In this document: piece by piece, positions 7,025 through 16,021 of the stretch
Layout of the letters: every line of letters begins with the position of its first letter
How positions within the stretch are numbered: position 1 is the first letter of the stretch
Assembly (NCBI GenBank): GCA_017558825.1
Contig: JAFYTO010000014.1
Span: 124,001-188,000 of the forward strand
From: Clostridia bacterium
GTDB taxonomy: Bacteria > Bacillota > Clostridia > Christensenellales > Borkfalkiaceae
Direction of reading: 5' to 3'
Length of the DNA stretch: 64,000 bases
Notes under the pieces: model-generated
Database searches by the model: none
What the model was told of the DNA's origin: nothing
Seen by the model: the letters and a program-made list of their open reading frames with translations, nothing else
Position numbers and translations under genes: made by a program

Positions 7025-8901
7025 AAAAGGCAAAAGAATTAAAAAGCGAAGCTTTTAAAGAAGATTTAGTTGCTTCCGTTTTAGATGATTTTAACCGCCG
7101 TAGGCGCGAAAGACAAAATTTTGAAAGGCAATGGCAGCTAAATTTAAACTACTTAGCAGGAAACCAATATTGTGAGGTTATGCCATCTGGCGAAGTTAAA
7201 GAAGAAGATAAATTTTACGGCTGGCAATCACGCAACGTCTTTAACCACATTGCACCTATTATAGATACAAGGCTTGCCAAACTTTCACGAGTTAGACCGT
7301 CAATGTCGGTTAGGTCTGCAAGCTCTGAAGAAAGCGATTTAAAAACAGCAATGATATCTTCTGACATTTTAAATTCAACGTATTCACGTTTGGCAGTTGA
7401 TAAAATTATTAGCAACGCTACAATGTGGTCTGAGGTTTGCGGAACGGCTTTTTATAAGGTTACTTGGAATGAAAAATCAGGAAAAAAACTGGGCGAAAGC
7501 GATGATAAAGTAATATATGACGGTGACGTTGTTGTTAAGGCTGTTTCTCCGTTTGAAATTTTTCCCGACTCGCTTTTCCATAGCGAACTTAGTGATTGTA
7601 AAAGTATTATTTACGCACGCCCTTATTCTGTTAGTGATATTGAAAGCGAGTACGGCGTTGTGTTAAACGGTGAAGATATAGACGTGTTTACCTTCAACGG
7701 AAATTCAATTTCAAACAACGGAGGATATAACAAAACTGACGTTTCTTCCGTTGTTCACGACAGTGTGTTGTTAATTGAAAAATACGAACTTCCAACTGAA
7801 AAATATCCTAATGGTAGAGTAATTATTATAGCTGGAAACACCTTGCTTGCGGTTGGCGAATTACCGTATAAAAACGGTGCAGACGGAACTCGTGGATATC
7901 CATTTATCAAGCAAAATTCTATTTCACTTACGGGCAGTTTTTTTGGTGTAAGTTTAATTGAAAGATTAATACCTTTGCAACGTTCGTATAATGCTGTTAA
8001 AAATAGAAAATACGAGTTTATGAATAGGGTTAGTATGGGTGTTATTAGTGTTGAAGACGGCTCTATTGATACCGATGACCTTGTAGACGAGGGCTTATCT
8101 CCAGGCAAAGTAATAGTATATAGGCAAGGTAGTAGGCCACCGCAAATGATGAGTGTTAATTCTGTGCCAATTGATTTCACTTATGAAGAAGAGCGTTTAA
8201 ACAGTGAGTTTATATCTATTTCAGGTTCAAGTGAAGTTTCAAGAAGTACGGCATTTTCTCAAACAAATCTTTCAGGTACGGCTATTGAATTGTTAATTGA
8301 ACAAGATGAAACAAGGCTTTCAGTTACCGCGGATAACATTAAAACTGCAATAAGAGAAGTTGGCAGACATATTTTAAGGCTTTTTAAACAGTTTGCAACT
8401 GAAACGCGTATTATGAAAAGTGCGGGTGCGTCTAAAAGTGTTAAAGCCTTCTATTTTAATAGTGCAGACATTACTTACGATGACATTGCTTTTGATACTG
8501 AAAACGAGCTTAATCAAACGCCGGCACAAAAGAAAAACGCCGTACTTCAAATGCTTCAAACAGGCTTACTAGGTGATGATAACGGCAAAATCACTCAAAG
8601 AAATAAATCTAAAATATTAGAAATATTAGGGTATGGCTCGCTTGATAATGCTCAAGATATAAATAATCTTCATAGGAATAAAGCTGAAAAAGAAAATATA
8701 GATATGCTTAAAAAAGATGTTTCTGTAGATAGTTATGATGACCACGTTATTCACGTTGACGAGCATACAAGAAGAATTTTAGAGTATGATGTTGAGGCTG
8801 AAAATAACGAGCAATTTAAAAATAGGCTTCAAATTCATATTGAAGAGCATAAAAAATTTTTGTTAAAAAACAATTTAGAAGTTATTAAGGAAGGAATTTA
8901 A
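7021..8901 (+). CDS. Phage portal protein (P22-like)
   Basis: The 626-aa portal would form the dodecameric ring at one capsid vertex through which DNA enters and leaves. The N-terminal region RRRRERQNFERQWQLNLNYL to WQSRNVFNHIAPIIDTRLAKL (~25-90) is the characteristic start of long podovirus portals, followed by DILNSTYSRL and GTAFYKVTW. The middle of the protein has the LIERLIPLQRSYNAVKNRK stem-and-clip segment, and the C-terminal third is rich in charged helices. Its length is closer to P22 gp1 than to the ~400-aa siphovirus portals. It overlaps the zinc-ribbon gene by ATGA and precedes the scaffold by 2 bp. The reading frame is complete. Confidence 0.85.
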   Translation: MKKAKELKSEAFKEDLVASVLDDFNRRRRERQNFERQWQLNLNYLAGNQYCEVMPSGEVKEEDKFYGWQSRNVFNHIAPIIDTRLAKLSRVRPSMSVRSASSEESDLKTAMISSDILNSTYSRLAVDKIISNATMWSEVCGTAFYKVTWNEKSGKKLGESDDKVIYDGDVVVKAVSPFEIFPDSLFHSELSDCKSIIYARPYSVSDIESEYGVVLNGEDIDVFTFNGNSISNNGGYNKTDVSSVVHDSVLLIEKYELPTEKYPNGRVIIIAGNTLLAVGELPYKNGADGTRGYPFIKQNSISLTGSFFGVSLIERLIPLQRSYNAVKNRKYEFMNRVSMGVISVEDGSIDTDDLVDEGLSPGKVIVYRQGSRPPQMMSVNSVPIDFTYEEERLNSEFISISGSSEVSRSTAFSQTNLSGTAIELLIEQDETRLSVTADNIKTAIREVGRHILRLFKQFATETRIMKSAGASKSVKAFYFNSADITYDDIAFDTENELNQTPAQKKNAVLQMLQTGLLGDDNGKITQRNKSKILEILGYGSLDNAQDINNLHRNKAEKENIDMLKKDVSVDSYDDHVIHVDEHTRRILEYDVEAENNEQFKNRLQIHIEEHKKFLLKNNLEVIKEGI

Positions 8902-8903
8902 TT

Positions 8904-9575
8904 ATGATAGATACAAAAGCGGGAGAAAACGCTAGAACGCTAAACGAAACTGAAGTTAATACTTTAAATGATGCGCACACTGCGGAGGCGGAAGAAGATT
9001 TAGGCGCTAAAACTTTAAATAAATACGGCAAGTTTAATAGTTTAGAAAGTTTAGTTGATGCTTACAATTCTTTGCAATCTGAATTTACCAGACGCTGTCA
9101 GAAAGTAAAAGAATTGGAGAGGGAAATTGAAATATCAAAAACTTCAAATCAACCTAAAACGGAATTAGAAGAAAATGATATTTTGCGGGAAAAATCTGCC
9201 ATTTGTTCAGTTTTTCCACAAACGAAAGACATGGTAGAATCGCTTGTTGAAATAGCCGAAAAGAACGGCGATAATCAAAACGGAAGGCTATATAGAGCTT
9301 ATGCGGAAATTCTATTAAAGGAAAAAGAAGAAAGTGAAAAAAAGTTAAATTCACTTGAATTTTTAAGTAAACAAATAGAATTAAACCCAACCCTATATGA
9401 AAGTGTTATTCGTTCATATTTAGAAAGAATTAATAACCAAATTCCAAGCCTTCATTTGACTTCGGGAAACGGTACGGCATTTATAACTCCACCGTCAAAA
9501 CCCAAAACGTTAACCGAAGCAGGTAATCTTGCTAAGGAAATTTTAGACAAACATAAGGAGTACAATAATTTATGA
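8904..9575 (+). CDS. Putative capsid scaffolding protein
   Basis: This 223-aa protein is highly charged and predicted helical, with an acidic N-terminus and a coiled-coil segment (SEFTRRCQKVKELEREIEIS, ~60-85). It lies between portal and major capsid genes, the standard scaffold position. The C-terminal part (LTEAGNLAKEILDKHKEY) is basic and helical, as expected for a capsid-binding tail. Its stop overlaps the capsid start as ATGA (9572-9575), which would couple their translation. Identification rests on position, size and composition rather than a sequence motif. Confidence 0.7.
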   Translation: MIDTKAGENARTLNETEVNTLNDAHTAEAEEDLGAKTLNKYGKFNSLESLVDAYNSLQSEFTRRCQKVKELEREIEISKTSNQPKTELEENDILREKSAICSVFPQTKDMVESLVEIAEKNGDNQNGRLYRAYAEILLKEKEESEKKLNSLEFLSKQIELNPTLYESVIRSYLERINNQIPSLHLTSGNGTAFITPPSKPKTLTEAGNLAKEILDKHKEYNNL

Positions 9576-10747
9576 TTACAATGAAAAATGCAGATGATGC
9601 TTTAAAAACCGCTTATTTAGGTGTTGTTAGTGAACAATTAAACACGGCTATTAACCCATTACTTGCAAAAATTAAGCAAAGTGCATCAGACGTATGGGGC
9701 AAAGAAGTTAGAAGACTTGCTCAATACGGTATTAACGGTGGTATCGGCGCTGGCGAAGAAGACGGCGCGCTTCCAGAAGCTGCTGGTAACAACTACGAAC
9801 AATTTGTTTTAACACTTAAAAACCTTTACGGTACAATTGAAATTAGTGATAAGGCAATTAGAGCTTCAGAAAATAGTTCCGGAGCCTTCGTTAACTTATT
9901 AAACGCTGAAATGGAAGGTCTTTTAAAAGCGTCATCATACAACTTTGGCAGAATGCTTTTTGGCGATGGTTCGGGCGTTTTAGCAAAAGTTGGCGAAATT
10001 AATAACGGCGCAATTAAAGTTGATAGTGTTAAAAACCTTGTTGAAGGTATGGTAATTGACTTTAGAGCAGCTCAAGACGGCTCTATTATTGCAAGCGCTG
10101 GCGCAAGGCGTGTATTAAGCATTGATAGAGAAAATAAAACTATTACGGTTAGTGGTACAACTCTTAATTCTACAACTGTTCCTCAAAACAGCCTTGTTAC
10201 AGTTCAAGGCTCATACAACCAAGAAATTACTGGTCTTGGTGCAATTTTTAAAACGACTGGCGATTTATACGGACTTTCAAGAGCAACTCACAAATGGCTT
10301 ATTCCATACATTAAAAATAACGTTGGAAACATTTCTGAAACGGCTATTCAAACTGCAATTGACTACCTTGATGAAAACGCAGGTTCACGCGTTAACTTCA
10401 TAGTATGTTCAAGCGGTGTTAAACGTGCATTCCAAAACCACCTTTCTACTTACAAGCGCAATATTGACGTTATGGATTTAAACGGCGGTTACAAGGCAAT
10501 TTCATATAATGGAATTCCTATCGTTAGCGATAGATTTTGTCCTGAAGGCACTATGTATTTACTTAATACCGATGATTACGTTTTACACCAACTTTGTGAT
10601 TGGAAGTGGCTTGAAGGCGAAGACGGCAGGGTAATTAAGCAAGTGGCAGATAAGCCTGTATATAAAGCAACTTTAGTTAAGTATGCAGATTTAATTTGTT
10701 CACGCCCATGCGGTCAAGCAATGCTTACAGGTATAACTGAAGCGTAA
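9572..10747 (+). CDS. Major capsid protein (HK97 fold expected)
   Basis: The 391-aa protein follows the scaffold gene. It opens with a helical segment, then the linker GIGAGEEDGALPEAAGNNYE and the strand-helix region LKNLYGTIEISDKAIRAS, a pattern found in tailed-phage coat proteins. Later come FIVCSSGVKRAFQNHL (the alpha-beta P-domain helix with its loop), GIPIVSDRFCPEGTMYLL and CDWKWLEGEDG, typical of the A-domain. Codons are somewhat richer in G and C at third positions than neighbours, as often seen in highly expressed coat genes. Its length matches P22 gp5 (430 aa). It is intact, with AAGGAG in front. Confidence 0.85.
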   Translation: MITMKNADDALKTAYLGVVSEQLNTAINPLLAKIKQSASDVWGKEVRRLAQYGINGGIGAGEEDGALPEAAGNNYEQFVLTLKNLYGTIEISDKAIRASENSSGAFVNLLNAEMEGLLKASSYNFGRMLFGDGSGVLAKVGEINNGAIKVDSVKNLVEGMVIDFRAAQDGSIIASAGARRVLSIDRENKTITVSGTTLNSTTVPQNSLVTVQGSYNQEITGLGAIFKTTGDLYGLSRATHKWLIPYIKNNVGNISETAIQTAIDYLDENAGSRVNFIVCSSGVKRAFQNHLSTYKRNIDVMDLNGGYKAISYNGIPIVSDRFCPEGTMYLLNTDDYVLHQLCDWKWLEGEDGRVIKQVADKPVYKATLVKYADLICSRPCGQAMLTGITEA

Positions 10748-10763
10748 TTAAAGGAGAATTTTT

Positions 10764-11327
10764 ATGACGGTAAAAGATATTTTAAAAACTGCTACAACGC
10801 TACTTAACAGAGGCGATATTAAAAACTATATTAACGGCGAAGCGGTTAATGATTATATTCAAGTAGAAGAAGATTTTAACTTGCTTTTAGACTGCTACAA
10901 TTTGGTTGAAGAAGAAATTGCTACCGATTATTATAGGCTTAAAGATACTCAAACTTTTACCGTGGTTGACGGCGTTATAAAGTGCGAAAATTTTTCTAAA
11001 AACGTTCTTGCCATTTTAAGCGTAAAAGGCTTAAATGGCAACGCTGTTAACGCTGAAATTAAACCAGACGGTATATATACTAACGAAAAAAACGTTGTTG
11101 TTGAATACGTTTATGTTCCAAGTCAAAAATCAATTGATGAAAATTCTTCATTTTTTGGCACTTTAATTACAAAAAGAGCAATTGCCTTAGGCGTTATTAC
11201 AGAGTTTTCTTTAATAAAAGGCGATTATGAGGAGGCTGTTACTTGGCATAAAAAATACATTACTGCTTTAACTAATTGTTTGGCATCTAAAAAGGTTAAA
11301 AAAATTAAGGAAAGAAAGTGGCTATGA
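10764..11327 (+). CDS. Head completion/tail accessory protein, P22 gp4-like by position
   Basis: This 187-aa protein is mostly helical, with one beta segment near 70-125. It has a strong AAAGGAG site and follows the coat gene by 16 bp. In the P22 order terL, portal, scaffold, coat, gp4, gp10, the gp4 adaptor (166 aa) stands exactly here and docks below the portal ring. Motifs such as VEEEIATDYYRLKDTQTF agree with the head-tail connector family, where a helical bundle is joined by a beta hairpin. The assignment rests on gene order and size; sequence evidence is weak. Confidence 0.5.
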   Translation: MTVKDILKTATTLLNRGDIKNYINGEAVNDYIQVEEDFNLLLDCYNLVEEEIATDYYRLKDTQTFTVVDGVIKCENFSKNVLAILSVKGLNGNAVNAEIKPDGIYTNEKNVVVEYVYVPSQKSIDENSSFFGTLITKRAIALGVITEFSLIKGDYEEAVTWHKKYITALTNCLASKKVKKIKERKWL

Positions 11328-12766
11328 TAATTTATAAAAACGCATTAGACGTTCCGTCTATGTCAAAAACAAAAGTTACTTTAGGCAACTTTAGTGGCGG
11401 TATTGGCAGTAGTGATGACGAGAGCGTTAAAAAGGTTAGCGACGCTAAATATATTGCAAATTTTGATATTGCTGACGGAGCATTAAAGGCTGGTGCAGGT
11501 TTAATAGAGTATAAGTTAAACGGCAAGCCAATTTCTCTTAATATTGAGAACCTATATGCTAAAAAGTTTTTTTATTTTAAAAATTATGACGTAGAAAGTG
11601 GTGAAGATAAAGACGTTTTACTTTGTTATTCTTCAAACGGAACAATGTATTTTTGTAATTTATATGAGAGTGAGCCGAATTTTATAGAAACGGGTATTTG
11701 GTTTAAAAGCACTCCTACCGCTGTTACTTATAATAACGGAGGAGATAACGTAATATTATTATCTTCACAAAGCGACCCGCTTTGCGTGTTTGACGGCAAA
11801 GGTTTTAAATACGTTGACGGTGCGCCTAAATTCAACTCTATGTGCGTTCATAACGAGCGCGTATTTGCAACAGAAGATAAAAAAAGCACTTCACTTTGGT
11901 TTTCTGATGATTTTAATCCGCTTAATTGGTATATTTCTATTGATGAAGCAGGGTTTATAGATTTTCCAGACGAGCGCGGTCCTCTTTTAAAAGTAATTAG
12001 CTTTTTAGATTACGTTTATATCTTTAGAGAATACGGTATTACAAGGCTATCTGCTTATGGTAATCAAGAAGATTTTTCGGTGTCAAATTTACACTGTAAA
12101 GTTGGAAAAATTTACGGCGAAAGCGTTACAGATTGTGGCAATTATATTTATTTTTTATCTTCTAACGGAATATATAAATTTAACGGCGTAGATGCGGTAA
12201 AAATTTTAGATTGTTACGACACGTTTTTAGAAGGTGTTGATAATAGTGATGCTAGCGGTCTTTATTGTAACGGCAAATTTTGGCTTAAATTGAAAATGAA
12301 AATTGACAAAAAAGAACAAAACGTGTTGCTAGTTTACAATTTGCATAGCGGAACTTCGTATATAATGAAAGACTGTAAAATTACTTCTATATGCTTATTT
12401 GATGGCAAAAATAAAGAAATTGTTGCTATATACGATAAAGGTGTAAAAGTTGCTAGCGTTATAGATGGCTACGGAAAGTTATTTGATAAACCATTAAAAA
12501 AGGTATGGCAGGGAATAGAAAGTGATTTTTCTTTACCTTGTGAGAAAATACTTTATAAAATTACGCTTAATTTAGAAGATGATGCTGAAGTTATAGTTAG
12601 TTGTGACGGTATAAAACATTATTATAAAGTTAATTCAACTAAAAATTGCATTACGCCTAAACTTAAAGGAAAAAACTTTAGCGTAAGTATAGTTTCATAC
12701 AACAACAATCCACGAATTTACAAACCAATAATTTATTTTAAATATTTAAAGGAGAATTTATGGTGA
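11318..12766 (+). CDS. Podovirus tail hub/nozzle protein, P22 gp10-like beta-propeller
   Basis: The 482-aa protein is almost wholly beta and has repeated blades such as VLLCYSSNGTMYFC, VILLSSQSDPLCVFDG, VYIFREYGITRLS, IYFLSSNGIYKFNG and VLLVYNLHSGTSYIM. P22 gp10 (472 aa), the packaged-DNA stabilisation protein, and the related nozzle proteins are built like this. SLWFSDDFNPLNWY is typical of the group. The GTG start at 11318 is 6 nt after AAGGA and is preferred to ATG at 11324, which lies 12 nt away; it overlaps the upstream gene by 10 bp. Together with the lack of tape-measure and tail-tube genes it argues for a short-tailed virion. Confidence 0.65.
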   Translation: MAMIIYKNALDVPSMSKTKVTLGNFSGGIGSSDDESVKKVSDAKYIANFDIADGALKAGAGLIEYKLNGKPISLNIENLYAKKFFYFKNYDVESGEDKDVLLCYSSNGTMYFCNLYESEPNFIETGIWFKSTPTAVTYNNGGDNVILLSSQSDPLCVFDGKGFKYVDGAPKFNSMCVHNERVFATEDKKSTSLWFSDDFNPLNWYISIDEAGFIDFPDERGPLLKVISFLDYVYIFREYGITRLSAYGNQEDFSVSNLHCKVGKIYGESVTDCGNYIYFLSSNGIYKFNGVDAVKILDCYDTFLEGVDNSDASGLYCNGKFWLKLKMKIDKKEQNVLLVYNLHSGTSYIMKDCKITSICLFDGKNKEIVAIYDKGVKVASVIDGYGKLFDKPLKKVWQGIESDFSLPCEKILYKITLNLEDDAEVIVSCDGIKHYYKVNSTKNCITPKLKGKNFSVSIVSYNNNPRIYKPIIYFKYLKENLW

Positions 12767-13668
12767 CAAACGATTACGGAAAACTTGCTTATTTAAAAAT
12801 AGCCGAACTTGAAAATAAAATACAAATTTTAGAAGGAAAGGTTAACCAAAATAGCTATACTGAACTTGAATTTTTATATAGCAACCTAACAAATAAATAT
12901 ACTCACGAATTTTCAGTTACTTTAAACTCGTTAAAAGACGGTGCGTCCACTATAAAAATTATGCTTGACGCTACTTTGCAAAGCGGTAATGCGTTATTGG
13001 AAGTTAAAGTAAATAACGTTACTCTTTATAAAGAAAGTAACTTTAAAAACGCGCAAAATTCATATTCATTTGAAGCTAATTTGTCTAAGGGCAAGAATCT
13101 AATTTCGTTTAAAGTCGAAGATTTAACCACTCAATTTGCCTTAAATAATTTAAAGATAACCGTTGGTGGTTTCGTTGAGTATTTAAAAACAAAAAACTAC
13201 GTTTCAAACGTAACCGTTAATGACGTTGAATACGTTTTACATTTAAATAACGATACAGGCGTTTTATTTACATATTCTTATCAAACTGGGCTTGTTAATT
13301 CGTATGCTATACCCAACGTTATAGACTGTAAAATTGCAGGTGTAATAAACAACGTTTTATATATTTTATATATAAGCAAAGAAAATAATTTATTTGCGTG
13401 CGCATATAATTTAGAAACTAGTGAAGATAACGTTGTAAATTTAAACGTTAATTCTTGCACGTCTGTTGCAGGATATCCTGTTGACGGTGCAATTAAAGTA
13501 TTTTATTCAAAATTTGCTAAAATTTATAGTGGCATATACGAATTTGGTAAGGCATTTATGCCTACTTTTACAGGTCGTAAAGGCCTTGAAATTTATGCTG
13601 ACGCAAATTCGCCAAGTGCTATAGTAATTGTTGACAATTTTTTAAATGCCAAATTTATAACCGATTAA
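12760..13668 (+). CDS. Putative tail needle/fibre protein
   Basis: The 302-aa protein starts with a short coiled coil (KIAELENKIQILEGKVNQ, ~12-30) and continues as a beta-sandwich-like domain (VTLNSLKDGASTIKIMLDAT to LNNLKITVGGF), then further beta repeats. A trimeric coiled coil followed by a beta domain is common in tail needles and fibres, and P22 places its needle gp26 after gp10. The ATG at 12760 overlaps the upstream stop and has AAAGGAG. No receptor-binding or enzymatic motif is recognised. Confidence 0.45.
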   Translation: MVTNDYGKLAYLKIAELENKIQILEGKVNQNSYTELEFLYSNLTNKYTHEFSVTLNSLKDGASTIKIMLDATLQSGNALLEVKVNNVTLYKESNFKNAQNSYSFEANLSKGKNLISFKVEDLTTQFALNNLKITVGGFVEYLKTKNYVSNVTVNDVEYVLHLNNDTGVLFTYSYQTGLVNSYAIPNVIDCKIAGVINNVLYILYISKENNLFACAYNLETSEDNVVNLNVNSCTSVAGYPVDGAIKVFYSKFAKIYSGIYEFGKAFMPTFTGRKGLEIYADANSPSAIVIVDNFLNAKFITD

Positions 13669-13712
13669 AAATTCCCCCTAAAATAAAATTTTAATAACCG
13701 CAAGGAGAAGTT

Positions 13713-13937
13713 ATGAGTACGGTAAATTTAGAACAAGGATGCAATTATCACATATTAAACAATGGCGTAAATTTTTGCGTTGAATACCTTAAAGACGGCA
13801 AAATTTACAGAAAAGATATTTTAGAAAGTAATGTTACAAAACCATCTGTAGTTGATTATTGTGACGAACGCATAATAACTAAAAACGGCAACGTTTTAAA
13901 ACGTGTAAGAGATAATTTAAGTATAGAAAAGGAGTAA
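13713..13937 (+). CDS. Small hypothetical phage-cassette protein
   Basis: This 74-aa protein has no recognised family. It has a good ribosome site (AAGGAG, 7 nt before ATG) and ends one base before the next gene, so it is probably translated as part of the cassette. The sequence is mixed strand and helix, with charged residues at both ends. It may be a minor virion or chaperone component; nothing more can be supported. Confidence 0.5.
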   Translation: MSTVNLEQGCNYHILNNGVNFCVEYLKDGKIYRKDILESNVTKPSVVDYCDERIITKNGNVLKRVRDNLSIEKE

Positions 13938-13938
13938 T

Positions 13939-14910
13939 ATGTACGGTATAGAACAAAAGATAGTTAACTGGCTAAAAAAGCAAAAAACTCAACCGGTAAG
14001 TAGTGATAGCGAGCCTAAAAAGGCAAAAACTACTTCAAACGAATTTAATTCTGTTGAAAACAAAGAACAAAGTGTAAATGAAGTAAGCACTAAAGAAAAT
14101 AAAAATCAAACTAGCACTGTAAAAAGTGAAATGATTGAAAACGTTAAAAAGTATAGCGATAAGCTTAAAGGTATGGTTGATGACGAGTATTTAAAAAAGA
14201 TGGAATATACTGAAAAAAGTCAAGATGAAATTAATGATTTGGCTAATAAATATGCGCAAGACAACTATGATTTAGGCAAAAATAAACTTGATGCAGAAAT
14301 TGATAAAAAGCGTCAAGAATCACTTCAAAATGAAGAAAAGATTAAAGCACAAGACGGCGTTAAAAAACAAAGTATTGACCAAAAATATGAAAATCTTTTT
14401 GACAATGCACAAAACAAGGCTGTAAAAAACGGCATAGCTCGTTCTTCTATTTATGCTGAAACCATCAAAAACTTAAGCGAAGATAAAATTCAAGAGTATT
14501 TAAACGTAGATAGTGAAGTAGCTTCTAGTTTAAAAGATAACGCTAATAAATTGCAGGCTTATGAAAACGAGTATAATTCGGCAATTAGCGCACTTGAAAT
14601 TGAAAAGGCTATAGACGTTAAAGAAAAAATTGAAGAGCTTAATAAGGAACAGCAAAAAAGAATTGATGAGGTTTTAAAATACAACAATAGCATTGATGAA
14701 AAAATTTATAAACTTCAAAGCGAAGGCAAACAACTTCCTAGTGATAAAGAAAGTGCAGAGTATAAAAGACAAATGCTTTCTAGTGCGCTTGAATACTATT
14801 ATTCATTAGACCCAAAAGTTGCGCTAGACGAATTTAAAAATGACGTTGACGTTCAATACCTTTTAGGTGGCTTGTCTTCAGTAGTAGAAAGTTACTTAAA
14901 ATCTAGATAG
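13939..14910 (+). CDS. Coiled-coil protein at the end of the virion cassette, possible ejection/internal protein
   Basis: The 323-aa protein is dominated by Lys, Glu, Gln, Asn and Asp. After an N-terminal amphipathic stretch (GIEQKIVNWLKKQ) it has a disordered Ser/Thr/Lys/Glu linker to ~60 and then long heptad-like helices (for example IEKAIDVKEKIEELNKEQQK). NGIARSSIYAETIKNL at ~155-170 resembles the segment found in phage internal and minor structural proteins. P22-like phages encode ejection proteins after the needle gene, and this gene ends the operon before a strong terminator. Function is inferred only from place and composition. Confidence 0.45.
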   Translation: MYGIEQKIVNWLKKQKTQPVSSDSEPKKAKTTSNEFNSVENKEQSVNEVSTKENKNQTSTVKSEMIENVKKYSDKLKGMVDDEYLKKMEYTEKSQDEINDLANKYAQDNYDLGKNKLDAEIDKKRQESLQNEEKIKAQDGVKKQSIDQKYENLFDNAQNKAVKNGIARSSIYAETIKNLSEDKIQEYLNVDSEVASSLKDNANKLQAYENEYNSAISALEIEKAIDVKEKIEELNKEQQKRIDEVLKYNNSIDEKIYKLQSEGKQLPSDKESAEYKRQMLSSALEYYYSLDPKVALDEFKNDVDVQYLLGGLSSVVESYLKSR

Positions 14911-14924
14911 TTTAATATTTTTAG

Positions 14925-14953
14925 GCGAAGTTAAATAACTTCGCTTTTTTTTT
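14925..14953 (+). terminator. Terminator of the virion cassette
   Basis: Arms GCGAAGTTA and TAACTTCGC (14925-14944) are followed by nine T residues, 14 bp after the last cassette gene. It is a strong intrinsic terminator. Confidence 0.85.
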
Positions 14954-14964
14954 ATGAAAAAGTA

Positions 14965-14993
14965 TTGCAAAAACATTTTATCTATGATAAAAT
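14965..14993 (+). promoter_or_regulatory. Promoter of the membrane protein/TIM-barrel operon
   Basis: TTGCAA (14965-14970), a 17-bp spacer and TAAAAT (14988-14993), about 33 bp upstream of ATG 15027. It follows directly on the virion-cassette terminator. Confidence 0.6.
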
Positions 14994-15026
14994 TTTTTTA
15001 ACTAAATTGTAATTAGGAGAATTGCT

Positions 15027-15995
15027 ATGAAAATCACTAATGCAGTAAAAATTTCAACGTCTAATAAGGCTCTTTGCTTAAAAACGTTGCTTTATAAGTC
15101 GGTTGTTATTTTGGCGTGTGTAATCTCGCTTTTTTTATTTGCCAATATTGTTATTGAGCCAATATTAAAAAGTCAAGAAGTTGCAACTGTTTTAGATGCA
15201 ACTCGCAACATTATTAAAAACTTTATTTTAATGAGTCCTGACGGTAGCAGTGCAGAGTATGGCGAAATTATAAAGCAATCGCTTGCGGCATTGTCTAAAA
15301 CAATTGCTAATATGTTTGGAGAAATAACGTTTGTTGTTATAGCAATGTTTTTAGTAATAACGTTTACGTCTTTCTTGCTTTCTCTTGGAGATTATTCTAT
15401 TGGCGTTAACGTTTATGAGCATATGACTTGTATGCGCCACGCCGGCTTTTTTAGCACTTTATTTGACAACTTTAAAAAAGCTAGTGCATACGCTTTGTTT
15501 AGAACAATTTTCGTAATGGTGTATTATACTTTAGGTATTTCAATAATCTTAGGCATTACTGTGGCTACTGCAAAATTCTTAGGTATATACGTTATTACCA
15601 TTGCCATATTCTTACTTTTCTTTATTAATGCGTTAAACTATGCGTTAGTTGGCTTAGTTTTACCTAAAATGATAAATGAAAATTTAACGCCTATTGTTGC
15701 GTTTAAAAAATCGTTTGAAAACGGCGCTCATAAATTAATTTTTTCACGCTTAGTATCTTATTTTATTATGAACGTGCTTGTTTACGTTGTTTCAATTATT
15801 TCAACAATTTCAACGTTCTTTGTGGCACTTCTTGCAATTATTCCGCTTGCAAGTATTTCATATATTGCGTTAACGTTTGTTGACTATTACGCAATAATTA
15901 AATCTAAATATTACATTACTTATGACCAAATTGTTGTTCCAAAAGAATTAAGAACTAACGATGAGCATTTGCTTAACAAAGTAGATATTGACTAA
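15027..15995 (+). CDS. Polytopic membrane protein of unknown function
   Basis: The 322-aa protein has about six hydrophobic segments: residues ~27-48, ~97-120, ~155-180, ~185-210, ~235-262 and ~265-285. No transporter signature or catalytic motif is seen; the layout resembles the Clostridia DUF-type membrane proteins that share a glycerophosphodiester phosphodiesterase-like membrane domain, but this is not certain. It has AGGAG before the ATG and its own promoter, and lies 26 bp upstream of two glycosidase-like genes. A transport or sensing role linked to them is possible but is inference from gene order alone. Confidence 0.6.
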   Translation: MKITNAVKISTSNKALCLKTLLYKSVVILACVISLFLFANIVIEPILKSQEVATVLDATRNIIKNFILMSPDGSSAEYGEIIKQSLAALSKTIANMFGEITFVVIAMFLVITFTSFLLSLGDYSIGVNVYEHMTCMRHAGFFSTLFDNFKKASAYALFRTIFVMVYYTLGISIILGITVATAKFLGIYVITIAIFLLFFINALNYALVGLVLPKMINENLTPIVAFKKSFENGAHKLIFSRLVSYFIMNVLVYVVSIISTISTFFVALLAIIPLASISYIALTFVDYYAIIKSKYYITYDQIVVPKELRTNDEHLLNKVDID

Positions 15996-16021
15996 AAGTC
16001 ATTAAATAAAGGAGAAACCGT

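Noticed and set aside
10122..10403. 93-aa frame inside the major capsid gene
   Set aside because: It lies wholly within the capsid reading frame, has no ribosome site and low-complexity Leu-rich content.
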